A stretch of DNA of 46,789 nucleotides, taken from NCBI RefSeq assembly GCF_016786255.1, contig NZ_JADMKT010000075.1, forward strand, positions 1 to 46,789, written 5' to 3'. The position numbers and the translations under genes are program-made. This DNA comes from Robertkochia sediminum (GTDB taxonomy: Bacteria; Bacteroidota; Bacteroidia; Flavobacteriales; Flavobacteriaceae). This document shows, one piece after another, positions 10,601 to 19,734 of this stretch. Below the pieces are notes generated by a model. That model searched no databases and had not been told where the DNA came from. It saw only the letters and a list, made by a program, of their open reading frames with translations. Within the stretch, counting starts at the first letter, position 1, and every line of letters starts with the position of its first letter.

Positions 10601-10723
10601 ACCAGGCAAAGGCATATCCATCCCGTCGGTGATCACACCGCTGATGGTCATTTCCTGGGCAAACGCAAACTGCATTACAAACGCCGAAAGCAGCGTTAAT
10701 AAACTCGTTAACTTTAACCTCAT
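7604..10723 (-). CDS. SusC/RagA-family TonB-dependent outer-membrane transporter (pair 1)
   Basis: A TonB-dependent barrel of 1039 residues that imports the ligand held by its SusD partner. In order it has a Sec signal (about 1-22, ending FAFAQ), a carboxypeptidase-regulatory-like domain (GVITDGMDMPLPGANVMIKG to VLVFSYIGQKTEE), the linker EEVVVVAYGAQKKESIVGS, a plug domain (IRIRGISSINASADPLIIVDG, LKDASSTALYGSRGANGVIL), then a large beta-barrel ending RTMSVGINAKF with a terminal Phe. Length and motif order are normal for the family. There is no adjacent sigma/anti-sigma or hybrid two-component regulator. The 25 bases before the start resemble those before the second SusC gene. Confidence 0.95.
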   Translation of the reverse strand: MRLKLTSLLTLLSAFVMQFAFAQEMTISGVITDGMDMPLPGANVMIKGTTTGTQTDFDGNYTLTAAVGDVLVFSYIGQKTEERTVGSQSVINVQLVEDAQALEEVVVVAYGAQKKESIVGSVAQIGSETIEQQQVTTVTQAIQGSVPGVNILTAGGVPGTNPTIRIRGISSINASADPLIIVDGAPYNGNLNSISQDQIKSISVLKDASSTALYGSRGANGVILITTKGGRKNMAPELNLTTISGISNNAVDFHKTIGSEDFMKYAWEGLRNGYIAGGDDATTAAAAASANLISELGYNPYGVNQPVDVNGNIIDGASLIWDTDWKDALLRDYGSRTEHGLNVSGGSENTTYFASVNYLNQQGNVKTTRFERVTSRLRVDTDVNDWLKIGANLGFTTSNQNIPEQEGSSFNNAVQWFYSVPNIYPLYRRDANGELIYDGSGNLIYDYGNNSQPVNGNRPIFSGENGAGALYNYDFKFARYNTDLAGYAQIKFTDYLKFKTNLSYQAYLFDSYSYIDDEYGYAANVKGRVSQQRNLTTTMNAIQTLNFNKSFGLHNLNADLIYEAYQFKLDALSAQGVGFLPNVGALDGSTTPESVGGSVTRETLNSILGRVAYNYNDKYYVEGSYRRDGSSRFAEDVRFGDFFSVGGSWVLSREDFLMDVDFISFLKLKASYGELGNNRGIGYFPYLNVFETGWNQLGNTGVIQGGIADPNLTWEKTASLNYGVEYGLFNGRLSGSFEVYDKESVDLIFGKPLPPSTGNTSILTNIGALRNYGIEFSVNGTMIDTADFTWSAGLNFSMDNNEITELTQDFLIQGTKRWEVGRSLYDFYLQEWAGVDPEDGAPMWYKDILDPATGEPTGERETTKLYGEATRYYQDKLSLPDIIGGFNTGLSYKNWDMNALFNFSFGAYVYDATYQSLMGGFSTIADQAHADIADRWQQPGDVTDVPRLEANYQDLNASSTRFLFANDYVRLRSLNIGYTLNQELTETIGLSNVRFYFQGDNLFTWQSHDGIDPEQDLNGVTDSRSYQLRTMSVGINAKF

Positions 10724-11332
10724 ATTGTAATTAATTTGATTTTAGCGAACTGCGAATAAAACCAATAATCACAAGTGAGTCAAACAAGCCACCCCCCGTC
10801 TTCCCGTTAAATATTTATCACCTTTTAACGAAAAACACCTAATTTCCTATGCATGCATAACATATTACCATAAAACATTGCAAATAATGATCCCGCAAAG
10901 GTTTTCGGATGCTGTTCTCACTAAAAGTTTACTTTTTATTAACATACAGTGGTGTTTTCTGACTTCTCACATCTCAAAACCTCTAAAAGAACAGATTTAA
11001 AGTAAATTATCCGAATCGACCTCCTATTTTGCCCTTCAGGATTCATCCTACCATATTATCTACCTCCTAACTAAGGCCACGCGAAAAGTGAATTTTATAA
11101 CGCATAGCCGCAATGGTTGTTACTAATACAACAATGAAACTGTTAAAATTCAAAAGACGGCACCTTGATGCGCCCGGTATACTCCACTACCAGACATAGA
11201 AATAAGCTCAAAAGTAAGCACCTGACAAGCCGGTAAAACACCCCGGAAGCTTTTTGCGATCAAAAGCTTACAAAAAAAAAAGCTGCTCCCAAAAGGGAGC
11301 AGCTTCCTGTATATTCGTCTAACAACTATGTA
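10724..11332. other. Gap between the two SusCD operons
   Basis: This 609-bp stretch has no convincing gene. Directly before the SusC start (10724-10750) is an AT-rich leader shared with the second SusC gene. Its far end carries the terminator of the second operon (11281-11304). The middle is AT-rich and should hold the promoter of the first SusC operon, but no exact TAnnTTTG is visible on the minus strand. I see no small RNA or tRNA. Confidence 0.5.
11281..11304 (-). terminator. Terminator of the second SusC-SusD operon
   Basis: A 10-bp perfect stem AGCTGCTCCC/GGGAGCAGCT with an AAAA loop, preceded on the plus strand by a run of A that becomes the T tail on the minus strand. It lies 28 bp past the SusD stop codon. 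Confidence 0.9.
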
Positions 11333-12844
11333 TTAGTTCTGATCGGTAATAAAGTTGTTATCCTGAATTTCCTGTTGTGGAATTTCGAAGGTCATACGCT
11401 CATCGTCAAAACGAATTGGCTCTCCTACGAAAGAAAGGTGGTTAGGACCTCTGGTAGCAGTTTCTTCGAAACGCTTAAGTGCGAGGTACGCTTTACCTTC
11501 TCCCCAAAGCTCGAGACGCGTTTGCTTGTAGATCTCATCGATAAGCGCTTGTCCGCTAAGACCGCTTACAAATGAAGCATCAGCTACACGAGTTGATACG
11601 AAATCTGACAACATAGACACCGCAGCACCTTCATTTCCAGATTTAGCCAAAGCCTCGATGTGAAGCAATAGTGGCTCTTCGTAACGCATGTAAACATAAT
11701 CTGCTTTTACGATCTGAGAAGTTCCGAAGAACTGACGGTCAGAATCGTAGAACTTGTTGATAGGCTGAAGGTGATTAGCGGTACCAGGACCTACGAAGAA
11801 TTGGTTTCTACGGATATCGTCTGCAGGCATACTCTCGTAAAGTCCTTCATCGATAGATTTCGAATCACCTACAGCAGCATAGCTATAAGAGAAGTAATCT
11901 ACCTGACCCCACCAAGAGATAAGGCCAATTCCGGTATCTTCATTCAAGTCAACACCCCACATCCAAGATCTTGAACGCAGTTCGTTGAAACCACCAAGGA
12001 TACCATCAACGGTATCGTCGGCAGTAGCAGGCGCAGCAGAAGTACCTGCCAAAGCATCTGCAGTTAACGTAACTACATCAGACCAACGATCTCTTCTTGA
12101 TCCAAGAACGTAAGCCAGGATCGTTTGAGCGATAGGCTTGTTTACCTGAACCTTAGAAGGACGCTCGTAACCATCGAGAAGTTCGATCGCTCTGTTAAGG
12201 TCAGCCTCCATTTGGTTATAGATCTCTTCTGTAGTCGATTTAGCAGCACCTACAATTCCCGGCTCAGTATAGAGCGGAAGGGTTGGTTGCGTCCATGAAG
12301 CTCTTACATCGTTGATCATGTACTGCGTAAGGTAGAAATAAGAGTGCGCTCTCATCGCCAACGCTTGTCCAAGACCAGCACGGTTAGCAGGATTCTCAGG
12401 ATCTGCATCGTTACCACCAAATCCCTGGATCACAAGGTTAGCAGTGTTGATGATCCTGTAGTAGTAACGCCATACCTGATAGTTATCGGTAAAGGTAAAA
12501 TCCTGTGGCCCCTGGAATTCGGTAATACTTGAACGGTACCATCCGTAAGTACTTACAGAAAGCGCCATGTCACCGGAAAGCATATCTCCAAAGATATCAT
12601 AGGCTTTTTGCCCGAAGTCATCGTGTCCACCGGTACCACCTGTTCCGGTTTGGAACATGGTCGTATAGATACCGGTTACCGTAGCCTCCCCGATCTTGGG
12701 GTTCAGTTCGATCGCGTCTGACAGCTGCTCGGAGGTAATAGTCGCTCCGGTAGGCTTCTCTACGAGGAAGTCATCCCCGCAACTTGCAGTGAGCAGCAGG
12801 ACTGAAGCTGCTCCGAGAATAGTTTTTATACTTCTTTTCATCAT
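11333..12844 (-). CDS. SusD/RagB-family nutrient-binding outer-membrane lipoprotein (pair 2)
   Basis: A 503-residue SusD-type lipoprotein whose signal ends SVLLLTASC (Cys22). The family pattern is clear: FLVEKPTGATITSEQL after the signal, the helical region LGQALAMRAHSYFYLTQYM and EEIYNQMEADLNRAIELLDG, and near the C-terminus EIYKQTRLELWGEGKAYLALKRF with a final EIPQQEIQDN. It follows its SusC gene by 9 bp and is followed by a strong terminator. It differs clearly from the SusD of pair 1, so the two pairs probably bind different ligands. Confidence 0.92.
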   Translation of the reverse strand: MMKRSIKTILGAASVLLLTASCGDDFLVEKPTGATITSEQLSDAIELNPKIGEATVTGIYTTMFQTGTGGTGGHDDFGQKAYDIFGDMLSGDMALSVSTYGWYRSSITEFQGPQDFTFTDNYQVWRYYYRIINTANLVIQGFGGNDADPENPANRAGLGQALAMRAHSYFYLTQYMINDVRASWTQPTLPLYTEPGIVGAAKSTTEEIYNQMEADLNRAIELLDGYERPSKVQVNKPIAQTILAYVLGSRRDRWSDVVTLTADALAGTSAAPATADDTVDGILGGFNELRSRSWMWGVDLNEDTGIGLISWWGQVDYFSYSYAAVGDSKSIDEGLYESMPADDIRRNQFFVGPGTANHLQPINKFYDSDRQFFGTSQIVKADYVYMRYEEPLLLHIEALAKSGNEGAAVSMLSDFVSTRVADASFVSGLSGQALIDEIYKQTRLELWGEGKAYLALKRFEETATRGPNHLSFVGEPIRFDDERMTFEIPQQEIQDNNFITDQN

Positions 12845-12853
12845 AATTTTTAT

Positions 12854-15800
12854 TTAAAATTTAGCTCTCAACCCGAAAGTGAAGGTTGTTAAAGGCGCAT
12901 ATAATCCTCTTCCTGAGTTACCAGACTCACTAGTAGTTGGGTTGAACCCTTCTCTGGCACCTTTAAAGAAGAGATTATCTCCAGAAATAAACACATTTAA
13001 TCCTTGCATTCCAAATTTTTCTGTCATGGAATCAGCAAAAGTATATCCTACAAGCAGGTTATTCAATGCGAGATAGTCTGTGCTGGTAATGAAACGCGTA
13101 GACTGAGAGTTAACGTTGGTGATCACACGGTCTGCGATTAATGGAACGTCGGTAATATCACCTGGCTCTCTCCATCTGTTTCTCACGTCTGTGTGACGGT
13201 TGGTAGCAGTAATACCACCATTGTTGTCGTGCATCAACTCAGCGTACTGAGCGTCGTAAGCATACCCTCCAAGAGAGTACGTAAACTGAGCCGCAACATT
13301 GAATCCATAGAAGCTAGAGCTCAGACGGAAGGCACCGAATACATCAGGGATCGCAGAACGATCTACGTATTTCTGAGTTGCAGCAGCATAAGACTTAGTC
13401 GTCTGGCTAGCGATATTTGCATCCGGATTGTCAACCAGGTAAGGAGTAAGCGATGAGATAGCAACATCTCCGTCGTCAAAGATTCCGTCACCGTTAACGT
13501 CATCAAAGTACTGATTCCACATCGGGTATCCATCTTCAGGATCAACTCCGGCGTACTCTCTCATGTAGAAGTCAAAGATAGAACTTCCCTCAGAATATCC
13601 ATAACGCCCTACGTTCTGGAATGCCGCAGGCTCTCCTGTTTCAGGATCGATAGGCATAGTTTTGATCTGGTTGTCGGCAACAAGACCGTTAACAGTAAGG
13701 TCTAAAGTGAAGTTCTCTGATCTTACTAAGTGACCGGTCAGGTCAAATTCAAGACCACTGTTCTGAAGTACCCCGTCGTTCACAGTAATGATCGCAACCC
13801 CTGTAGAAGGAGCAATTCTTCTTTCAAAGATCAGGTTATCAGTTTGTTTGTTAAAGTAGTCTATCGTACCATCAAGGAATCTTCCCAAAGAGAAGTCGGC
13901 ACCTACCTGCCACTGCTTAGCAGTTTCCCAAGTAAGATCAGGGTTAGCAAATGTAGAAGGAGCTACCGCGAACTCACCACCAAGGTTAGTTACTTCGAAA
14001 GTGTTAAGACCTGTATAGAATCCTACACCACCTTCATCACCGGTAATACCGTAAGAAGCTTTAAGCTTAAGGAAGGTAATAAGATCATTATTCGCAAGGA
14101 AATTCTCATTACTCATTACCCAAGCAGCACCAACAGATCCAAAGGTATCCCATTTGTTAGTAGCGAATCTTGACGATCCGTCACGACGAACAGTACCGGT
14201 AAGGAAATATTTGTCTGCGAAATCATAGTTCACCTGAGCGAAGTAAGACTCCAGTGTTCTTGTATTTCTGAATCCTGTAGGTTGCTGAAGGTTAACAATG
14301 TAGTTGTTAAGCTCTTTCCCACCAGGAATAATAGCTTTCGCTTTAAATTGCGTGTTGAAAGTCTGGTTGAACTCATTTGATTCGTGAGCTGCAAGAACCT
14401 CAACAGAGTGCTGTCCGAAATCTCTCTTATATCTCATTAACTGTAAGAAGTTGATGATGAAAGACTCAGTAGACTGACGGAAAAGGTCACCTTCGTTACC
14501 TACAGATACACCGTAGAACTGGTTTCCGATAGAACGGAAGATGTTGTTCGAGTACTGAGAACCGAAAGTAGACTCAAAAGTAAGTCCTTTAGCAAGGTTG
14601 ATCTTAGCGTTAAAGCTGGTTACAACTTCGTGACGATCGTTACCGTTGAAGTCGTAAAGCGCAGAAGCAATAGGGTTCAGGTTGTTCGAGTTAGGTCTCG
14701 CTCTGAATCCTGAAGCAGAACCATAGTCATACTGGAAACCTCCGAAGATCGGATCCGGCACTTTATCACCGTTGTCATCACGAAGGAATACAGGATAGAA
14801 TGGGTTCATTTTATCTGCAAATTCGAAAAGGTTCTCCGCACCGTCGGTCTGTCCGTTATTGATACTCTCTGAGTAGGTATAACCGATGTTAGCACCAACG
14901 TTGAACCAATCTTTAACCTGAGAGTTCAGGTTCAAACGAGTCGTATATCTCTGATACCCGGTGTTGATCGCAATACCGTTATCATCAAGATAACCAACAG
15001 AAAGGAAGTACTTAGTTCTGTCGCTTCCTCCACCCATACGAACGTTAGCTTCTGTTCTGTATGCCGTATCAAAGGCAGCATCTTCGTAGCTCATTGGAGT
15101 GTACTTTCTGGTAACTCCGTCTCTTACCATTCCTGTAGCAGGATCGATAAGCTCAGCTCCATTAGCCACATTCCACATGTTATATCCCGGAAGGTAGCTT
15201 GTGAAAAGTGCATCGTTAACAGTTCCTACAGGATCAGGATTTCCAGAAAGGATCTCTCTGTTTCTCTTCGCTTCCCAAACAAGTCCGATGGCCTCTTCCG
15301 GAGAAGTGATCACATCGTAACGTGGAAGCAACTGTACGTTAACCCCTGATTTTACATCAACCTCGATGTAATCCTCAGCAGCAGTACCATTCTTAGTCGT
15401 GATCAATACAACCCCGTTAGCACCACGAGAACCGTAGATAGCCGTTGCAGATGCATCCTTAAGAATAGTAGTACTCTTAATATCTGCAGGGTTGATCGCG
15501 TTCAAACTTCCTGAGTAAGGAACCCCGTCAATTACGTAAAGTGGATCTCTGTTACCGTTGATGGAACCGAAACCACGAATACGAATAGTAGAAGTTGTAC
15601 CAGGCTGACCTGAGGTGTTAATTACTGCTACACCAGCAGCCTCACCAGCAAGTGATTGCGATACGTTAGAGTAGTTTTTCAACTCAATGTCTTCAGCTTC
15701 GATAGTTGTTGCCGTACCGGTAAAGGACTTTTTAGTTGTAGTACCATAACCTACTACCACAACCTCATCCAGGGTTTGTGCGTCAACTGAAAGCTGAACA

Positions 15801-16075
15801 TTAACTACACCAGAAGCAGGAACTGCTACTTCTTGTGTTTGCATACCAATGTAAGATATAACAAGTACATCTCCTTCACTGGCCATGATGGAATAATTTC
15901 CATCAAAATCTGTTTGAGTACCACGCGCGGTACCCTGAACCAATACACTAGCTCCCGGCAAAGGAAGTCCGTCCTGGTCCACTACGGTACCAGTGACGTT
16001 TCTGTCCTGAGCAAACGAGAACTGCAGTGCGAACGCCATGATAAGCGTCAACATCCAAGTAAACTTTGATCTCAT
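12854..16075 (-). CDS. SusC/RagA-family TonB-dependent outer-membrane transporter (pair 2)
   Basis: A TonB-dependent SusC-type barrel of 1073 residues. It has a signal peptide (ending LQFSFAQ), a carboxypeptidase-regulatory-like domain (GTVVDQDGLPLPGASVLVQG to LVISYIGMQTQE), the TonB-box-like linker DEVVVVGYGTTTKKSFTG, a plug (TIRIRGFGSINGNRDPLYVI, LKDASATAIYGSRGANGVVL) and a barrel ending TFTFGLRAKF. It is the first gene of a two-gene operon with the SusD at 11333. It faces the rnhB gene across a 575-bp divergent gap, so its promoter lies in that gap. The substrate is unknown. Confidence 0.95.
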   Translation of the reverse strand: MRSKFTWMLTLIMAFALQFSFAQDRNVTGTVVDQDGLPLPGASVLVQGTARGTQTDFDGNYSIMASEGDVLVISYIGMQTQEVAVPASGVVNVQLSVDAQTLDEVVVVGYGTTTKKSFTGTATTIEAEDIELKNYSNVSQSLAGEAAGVAVINTSGQPGTTSTIRIRGFGSINGNRDPLYVIDGVPYSGSLNAINPADIKSTTILKDASATAIYGSRGANGVVLITTKNGTAAEDYIEVDVKSGVNVQLLPRYDVITSPEEAIGLVWEAKRNREILSGNPDPVGTVNDALFTSYLPGYNMWNVANGAELIDPATGMVRDGVTRKYTPMSYEDAAFDTAYRTEANVRMGGGSDRTKYFLSVGYLDDNGIAINTGYQRYTTRLNLNSQVKDWFNVGANIGYTYSESINNGQTDGAENLFEFADKMNPFYPVFLRDDNGDKVPDPIFGGFQYDYGSASGFRARPNSNNLNPIASALYDFNGNDRHEVVTSFNAKINLAKGLTFESTFGSQYSNNIFRSIGNQFYGVSVGNEGDLFRQSTESFIINFLQLMRYKRDFGQHSVEVLAAHESNEFNQTFNTQFKAKAIIPGGKELNNYIVNLQQPTGFRNTRTLESYFAQVNYDFADKYFLTGTVRRDGSSRFATNKWDTFGSVGAAWVMSNENFLANNDLITFLKLKASYGITGDEGGVGFYTGLNTFEVTNLGGEFAVAPSTFANPDLTWETAKQWQVGADFSLGRFLDGTIDYFNKQTDNLIFERRIAPSTGVAIITVNDGVLQNSGLEFDLTGHLVRSENFTLDLTVNGLVADNQIKTMPIDPETGEPAAFQNVGRYGYSEGSSIFDFYMREYAGVDPEDGYPMWNQYFDDVNGDGIFDDGDVAISSLTPYLVDNPDANIASQTTKSYAAATQKYVDRSAIPDVFGAFRLSSSFYGFNVAAQFTYSLGGYAYDAQYAELMHDNNGGITATNRHTDVRNRWREPGDITDVPLIADRVITNVNSQSTRFITSTDYLALNNLLVGYTFADSMTEKFGMQGLNVFISGDNLFFKGAREGFNPTTSESGNSGRGLYAPLTTFTFGLRAKF

Positions 16076-16650
16076 ATTTAAATTAATTTTGATTTAGCGT
16101 GGTGCTAATCTCTTCAATTATTAAGAAATATGCAACCCGAACGCCAATATATCGACCAAAAAACCCGAATTAGCCCGGTAAATTGAGGTTTATTCAATTT
16201 TTAAGTGAATTTTAAGATATTTTTAAATTATTATCAGAAAAACCGCTCATGTGTGAAAGAATTCTTAATTACTATTTTCGATATACTGGCTTTCAAACCG
16301 TTGAAACGCACGATAAGCCAGAAAAACACTCCCTCAACTGCGAAAAACCTGCTTTTCCCATCTAAGGGACATCCAATTTTATTTTCAAAAAATTACGAAT
16401 TCCTTTACATAGTTGCTTTTCACACTGCATTTCTCCCTCCGATCTACAGTGCCCCCCATTAAGAGTCCTTATATATATACCCGCCCTAAGATCACACCCT
16501 CCAACCATCCTGGAGCCGCTAAAAGAGCAGATACTCCAAGTACGGTCAAACCTAAACTATTAAGTTTTCCATAGTCCTAATATAATAACCCCCTGAAAGC
16601 ACATCATTTTTGGCGCATTTTCTTAATTTGCATACACTAACCCGTATCCT
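16076..16650. other. AT-rich divergent promoter region between SusC (pair 2) and rnhB
   Basis: This 575-bp gap separates divergent genes. Next to the SusC start it holds the leader shared by both SusC genes. On the rnhB side, a TTG (about 16611-16613) and TTAATTTG (16623-16630) sit at roughly promoter spacing upstream of the GTG start, as a one-mismatch version of TAnnTTTG. An 85-codon open frame on the plus strand (16205-16462) looks non-coding. I see no RNA gene. Confidence 0.45.
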
Positions 16651-17247
16651 GTGAAAAACCAATACAGCGAGATCCACCCCGAGGCCGGAACCGATGAAGC
16701 CGGTAGGGGATGCCTGGCAGGCCCCGTTACTGCAGCTGCAGTAATTTTACCTCCTGACTTCAGCAACGACATCCTTACCGACTCTAAACAGCTCAGCAAA
16801 AAGAACCGCGACCAACTCCGAACCATTATAGAAAAAGAGGCCATATGCTATGCCGTTGTACACACCTCACCTGAGGAGATCGATCAAATGAACATCCTTA
16901 ATGCCTCTATAGAAAGTATGCACCGGGCACTTAAAGCCCTAAGTACTCCTCCAAAGTTCATTGCGGTAGACGGCAATAAATTCAAACCCTTTGGCGATGT
17001 GCCTTATGAATGTGTCGTAAAAGGAGACGGTAAATACCTCAACATTGCTGCCGCCTCCATCCTGGCCAAGACCTACAGGGACGAACTCATGGAAGAACTG
17101 GACAAGACATACCCCCAATACGACTGGAAAAAGAATAAAGGCTATCCCACCAAAACCCACAGAGCCGCTATTGTAAAACACGGCACTACACCACATCATC
17201 GAAAATCTTTTCGGTTAATTCCCGATCAATTGTCTCTTGACCTTTAA
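16651..17247 (+). CDS. rnhB: Ribonuclease HII
   Basis: A 198-residue RNase HII, which cuts RNA in RNA-DNA hybrids and removes misincorporated ribonucleotides; cytoplasmic and Mn/Mg-dependent. The catalytic set is visible: [14 protein letters not shown] (Asp15, Glu16), AVDGNKF (Asp107) and [21 protein letters not shown] (Asp126, Asp144). The start is GTG at 16651. No in-frame ATG occurs before the catalytic DEAGRG motif, and GTG gives a normal 10-15 residue lead-in, so the non-ATG start is well supported. A lipoprotein gene follows 31 bp downstream and may be co-transcribed. Confidence 0.95.
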   Translation: MKNQYSEIHPEAGTDEAGRGCLAGPVTAAAVILPPDFSNDILTDSKQLSKKNRDQLRTIIEKEAICYAVVHTSPEEIDQMNILNASIESMHRALKALSTPPKFIAVDGNKFKPFGDVPYECVVKGDGKYLNIAAASILAKTYRDELMEELDKTYPQYDWKKNKGYPTKTHRAAIVKHGTTPHHRKSFRLIPDQLSLDL

Positions 17248-17278
17248 AATTCTATTTTTGTATCAAACCTCAAGACTT

Positions 17279-19717
17279 ATGAATCGCCAATTCTTACTGC
17301 TCGCCATGGCCCTGGTGCTTACCTTCTCCTGTACAAAAGAAGCGAATACGCCCACCGACCTTATCGCCATGGTTCCCGAAAAAGCCAGCGCAGTAGTCCG
17401 CATCAATAATTTCGAAGGATTTAAAAATGAGCTTAGAAATAACGAGCTTATCAACACCTTCGGTGAAAGCACGATCTACCGTGATGCAGAACAGTTGGTT
17501 AGCTCCCTGCAGTATATAAGTCCGCAAGGCGAAGCCCTGCTCTATTTTTCGGAGATCGGGAAAGACAACTTTGAGTATACCCTCATCACCGAACATCACG
17601 ACGATCTGTTCGTGATCGATTCCACCCTTAGCCCGGCTCTTGAGACCATGACCTATGACAATAAGACCATTAATAAGATCCAGGTCGAAAATCACCCGAT
17701 CTACACGACGAGCATCGGAAAGTTCTTCGTGGCGTCGTCTTCACCCCTTCCGGTTGAAGATCTTATTCGCTCAGGCAGCAAGATGAGAGGGGTTCAAGGC
17801 CTTATAAAACTTTACGAGGTTGCCCAACCCAGGGCTTCAGCCACCCTGTTCATCAACAACAAGAACAGCAACCATTTACTTTCCAAGGTGCTCAACGCGA
17901 AAACCGCCAATGCCTTCCGCGCCATGTCTGAGTGGAGTTCGCTGGACCTGGAGATCGACAAAAACCTGCTTAGAGGAAATGGTATTGCCGTAGGAGGCGA
18001 CAGCATTCCGAACATCATCAATCGCTTTAAAGACCGGGATCCCGGACAAACCACTATCGCTGATCTCGCTCCGGCCACCAGCCCTTATTTTGTGGGACTC
18101 CCTAATACGAAAGGTCTCATAAAAGACCTTACCAATCCTAAAGACACCCTTTTTACCGAAGCTATCGAAGCAGGATTCATCAAACTTGGCAACAGCTCGA
18201 TCTGGACCATGGTCTACGAAAAAGATTTCCCACTGGAAGACCTTCTAAAAACCCACACCGAAACGGCAGAAGACTACCGCGAACATAAGCTCATCACCCT
18301 TAATAATACAGAACTGATCAAGAAACGTTTCGGATTTCTAAAAGGTGATACGCCTTCTGAGTACGCTGCCATAAGCAGCCCTTACTTATTTATTTCCGAC
18401 AGCAAGGAAGCGTTAAAAGACCTCATAGCAAATATCCAAAACCATTCGGTGGCCAGCCGACTTAAAGGCTACAAAGATCTGAGATCTGACCTGGCAGACG
18501 CTTCTTCCCTGGAACTTTACATCAATATCGAAGCGCTTAATAAAACTGCCGAGACGGTCAATGAAGACCTCAAGGCCTCTCTTAAGAATTTGAAAGACCA
18601 TCAAATGATGGCGCTGCAATACGTTATGGAAGGCGACTTTGCACATATGAACCTGCTCACCAAGAAGGTTACCGAAAACCGAACCAATGACCGTCTGATC
18701 ACCCAACTCTACAACACCACCATTGACGCGCCCGTACAGGGCCAACCTCAATTTGTTTACAATCACCGGTCTAAGAAAAAGGAGGTTGTGGTTCAGGATG
18801 CCGAGAACGGACTCTACCTGATCTCAACCGCAGGAAAGGTCTTGTGGAAAAAACAACTTGAAGGTCCCATTCTCGGTAAGATCACCCAGGTAGACCTTTA
18901 TCGCAACGGCCGGTATCAGCTGGCCTTCGCCACTCCCGGAAAAATGCATATCGTAGATCGCAACGGAAATGATGTAGCCCCCTTCCCTATTAGTCCGAAG
19001 CAAGCCATTACCCAGCCTCTTGCCGTATTCGATTACGATAAGAACAAAAATTACAGGTTCTGCCTCACCCTGAACAACCAGGTTGTGCTCTACGACAGAC
19101 AAGGTAAAAAAGTAACCGGGTTCAACATGGCATCTACCTCAAGTGCTATAGCCAATGCACCAAAACACATCCGTATAGCGAACAAGGATTTTATCGCGGT
19201 AAAGGAAACCAACGGCAAACTCCACCTGCTGCACCGCACCGGAGAGCCACGCATAAAGATCAAACAAAACCTGGGCTTATCTGAAAATGAAGTGTACCTG
19301 TACAACAACAAATTCACAACTACTGCTGCTTCAGGAGACCTGATCACTATAGACGCCAAAGGGAATATCAACAGGACCAAGAAACCTTTTGAAGCGTCTC
19401 ATAAGATAGACGCCAGCCTGCATACGCTCGCAGCCATCTCCAATAATATGCTCTATATCAAAGACAAAAAAGCAGAGCTGGATTATGGGATGTACACCCA
19501 GCCAAAGATCTTCTACCTCTACGATAAGATCTACGTTGCGGTAACCGACAAGCAGAGCAACAAGGTATATTTGTTCGACAGCCAGGCAAAGCTCCTGGAG
19601 AACTTCCCTGTTTATGGTGCCTCTGCAGTAGACATAGACGATATTGACAACGACAGAAAGGTCGAGATCGTTACCACAGGAGACCGCAACAGCATTGTTG
19701 TTTACAGTCTTAAATAA
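17279..19717 (+). CDS. Large lipoprotein with N-terminal DUF3352-like and C-terminal propeller-like parts
   Basis: An unnamed lipoprotein of 812 residues. I start it at the ATG at 17279, because MNRQFLLLAMALVLTFSC gives a textbook lipoprotein signal (Cys18); the frame opens 14 codons earlier without signal character. Residues 25-480 contain MVPEKASAVVRINNFEGF and later SPYLFISDSKEALKDLI, a pattern I loosely associate with DUF3352-type proteins. From about residue 495 to the end there are repeated short beta units with G-x-(V/L)-W and D-x-x-G patterns (LISTAGKVLWKKQLEG, HIVDRNGNDVAPFPI, LYDRQGKKVTGF, DIDDIDNDRKVEIVTTGD), which suggest a PQQ- or FG-GAP-like propeller. It lies 31 bp downstream of rnhB and is convergent with lipB (17 bp between stops). 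Its role is unknown. Confidence 0.6.
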   Translation: MNRQFLLLAMALVLTFSCTKEANTPTDLIAMVPEKASAVVRINNFEGFKNELRNNELINTFGESTIYRDAEQLVSSLQYISPQGEALLYFSEIGKDNFEYTLITEHHDDLFVIDSTLSPALETMTYDNKTINKIQVENHPIYTTSIGKFFVASSSPLPVEDLIRSGSKMRGVQGLIKLYEVAQPRASATLFINNKNSNHLLSKVLNAKTANAFRAMSEWSSLDLEIDKNLLRGNGIAVGGDSIPNIINRFKDRDPGQTTIADLAPATSPYFVGLPNTKGLIKDLTNPKDTLFTEAIEAGFIKLGNSSIWTMVYEKDFPLEDLLKTHTETAEDYREHKLITLNNTELIKKRFGFLKGDTPSEYAAISSPYLFISDSKEALKDLIANIQNHSVASRLKGYKDLRSDLADASSLELYINIEALNKTAETVNEDLKASLKNLKDHQMMALQYVMEGDFAHMNLLTKKVTENRTNDRLITQLYNTTIDAPVQGQPQFVYNHRSKKKEVVVQDAENGLYLISTAGKVLWKKQLEGPILGKITQVDLYRNGRYQLAFATPGKMHIVDRNGNDVAPFPISPKQAITQPLAVFDYDKNKNYRFCLTLNNQVVLYDRQGKKVTGFNMASTSSAIANAPKHIRIANKDFIAVKETNGKLHLLHRTGEPRIKIKQNLGLSENEVYLYNNKFTTTAASGDLITIDAKGNINRTKKPFEASHKIDASLHTLAAISNNMLYIKDKKAELDYGMYTQPKIFYLYDKIYVAVTDKQSNKVYLFDSQAKLLENFPVYGASAVDIDDIDNDRKVEIVTTGDRNSIVVYSLK

Positions 19718-19734
19718 GGAGTTTTAAATCAGCT

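Noticed and set aside
16205-16462. An 85-codon plus-strand frame in the SusC to rnhB gap
   Set aside because: AT-rich, no recognisable domain and no ribosome-binding or promoter support; likely chance.
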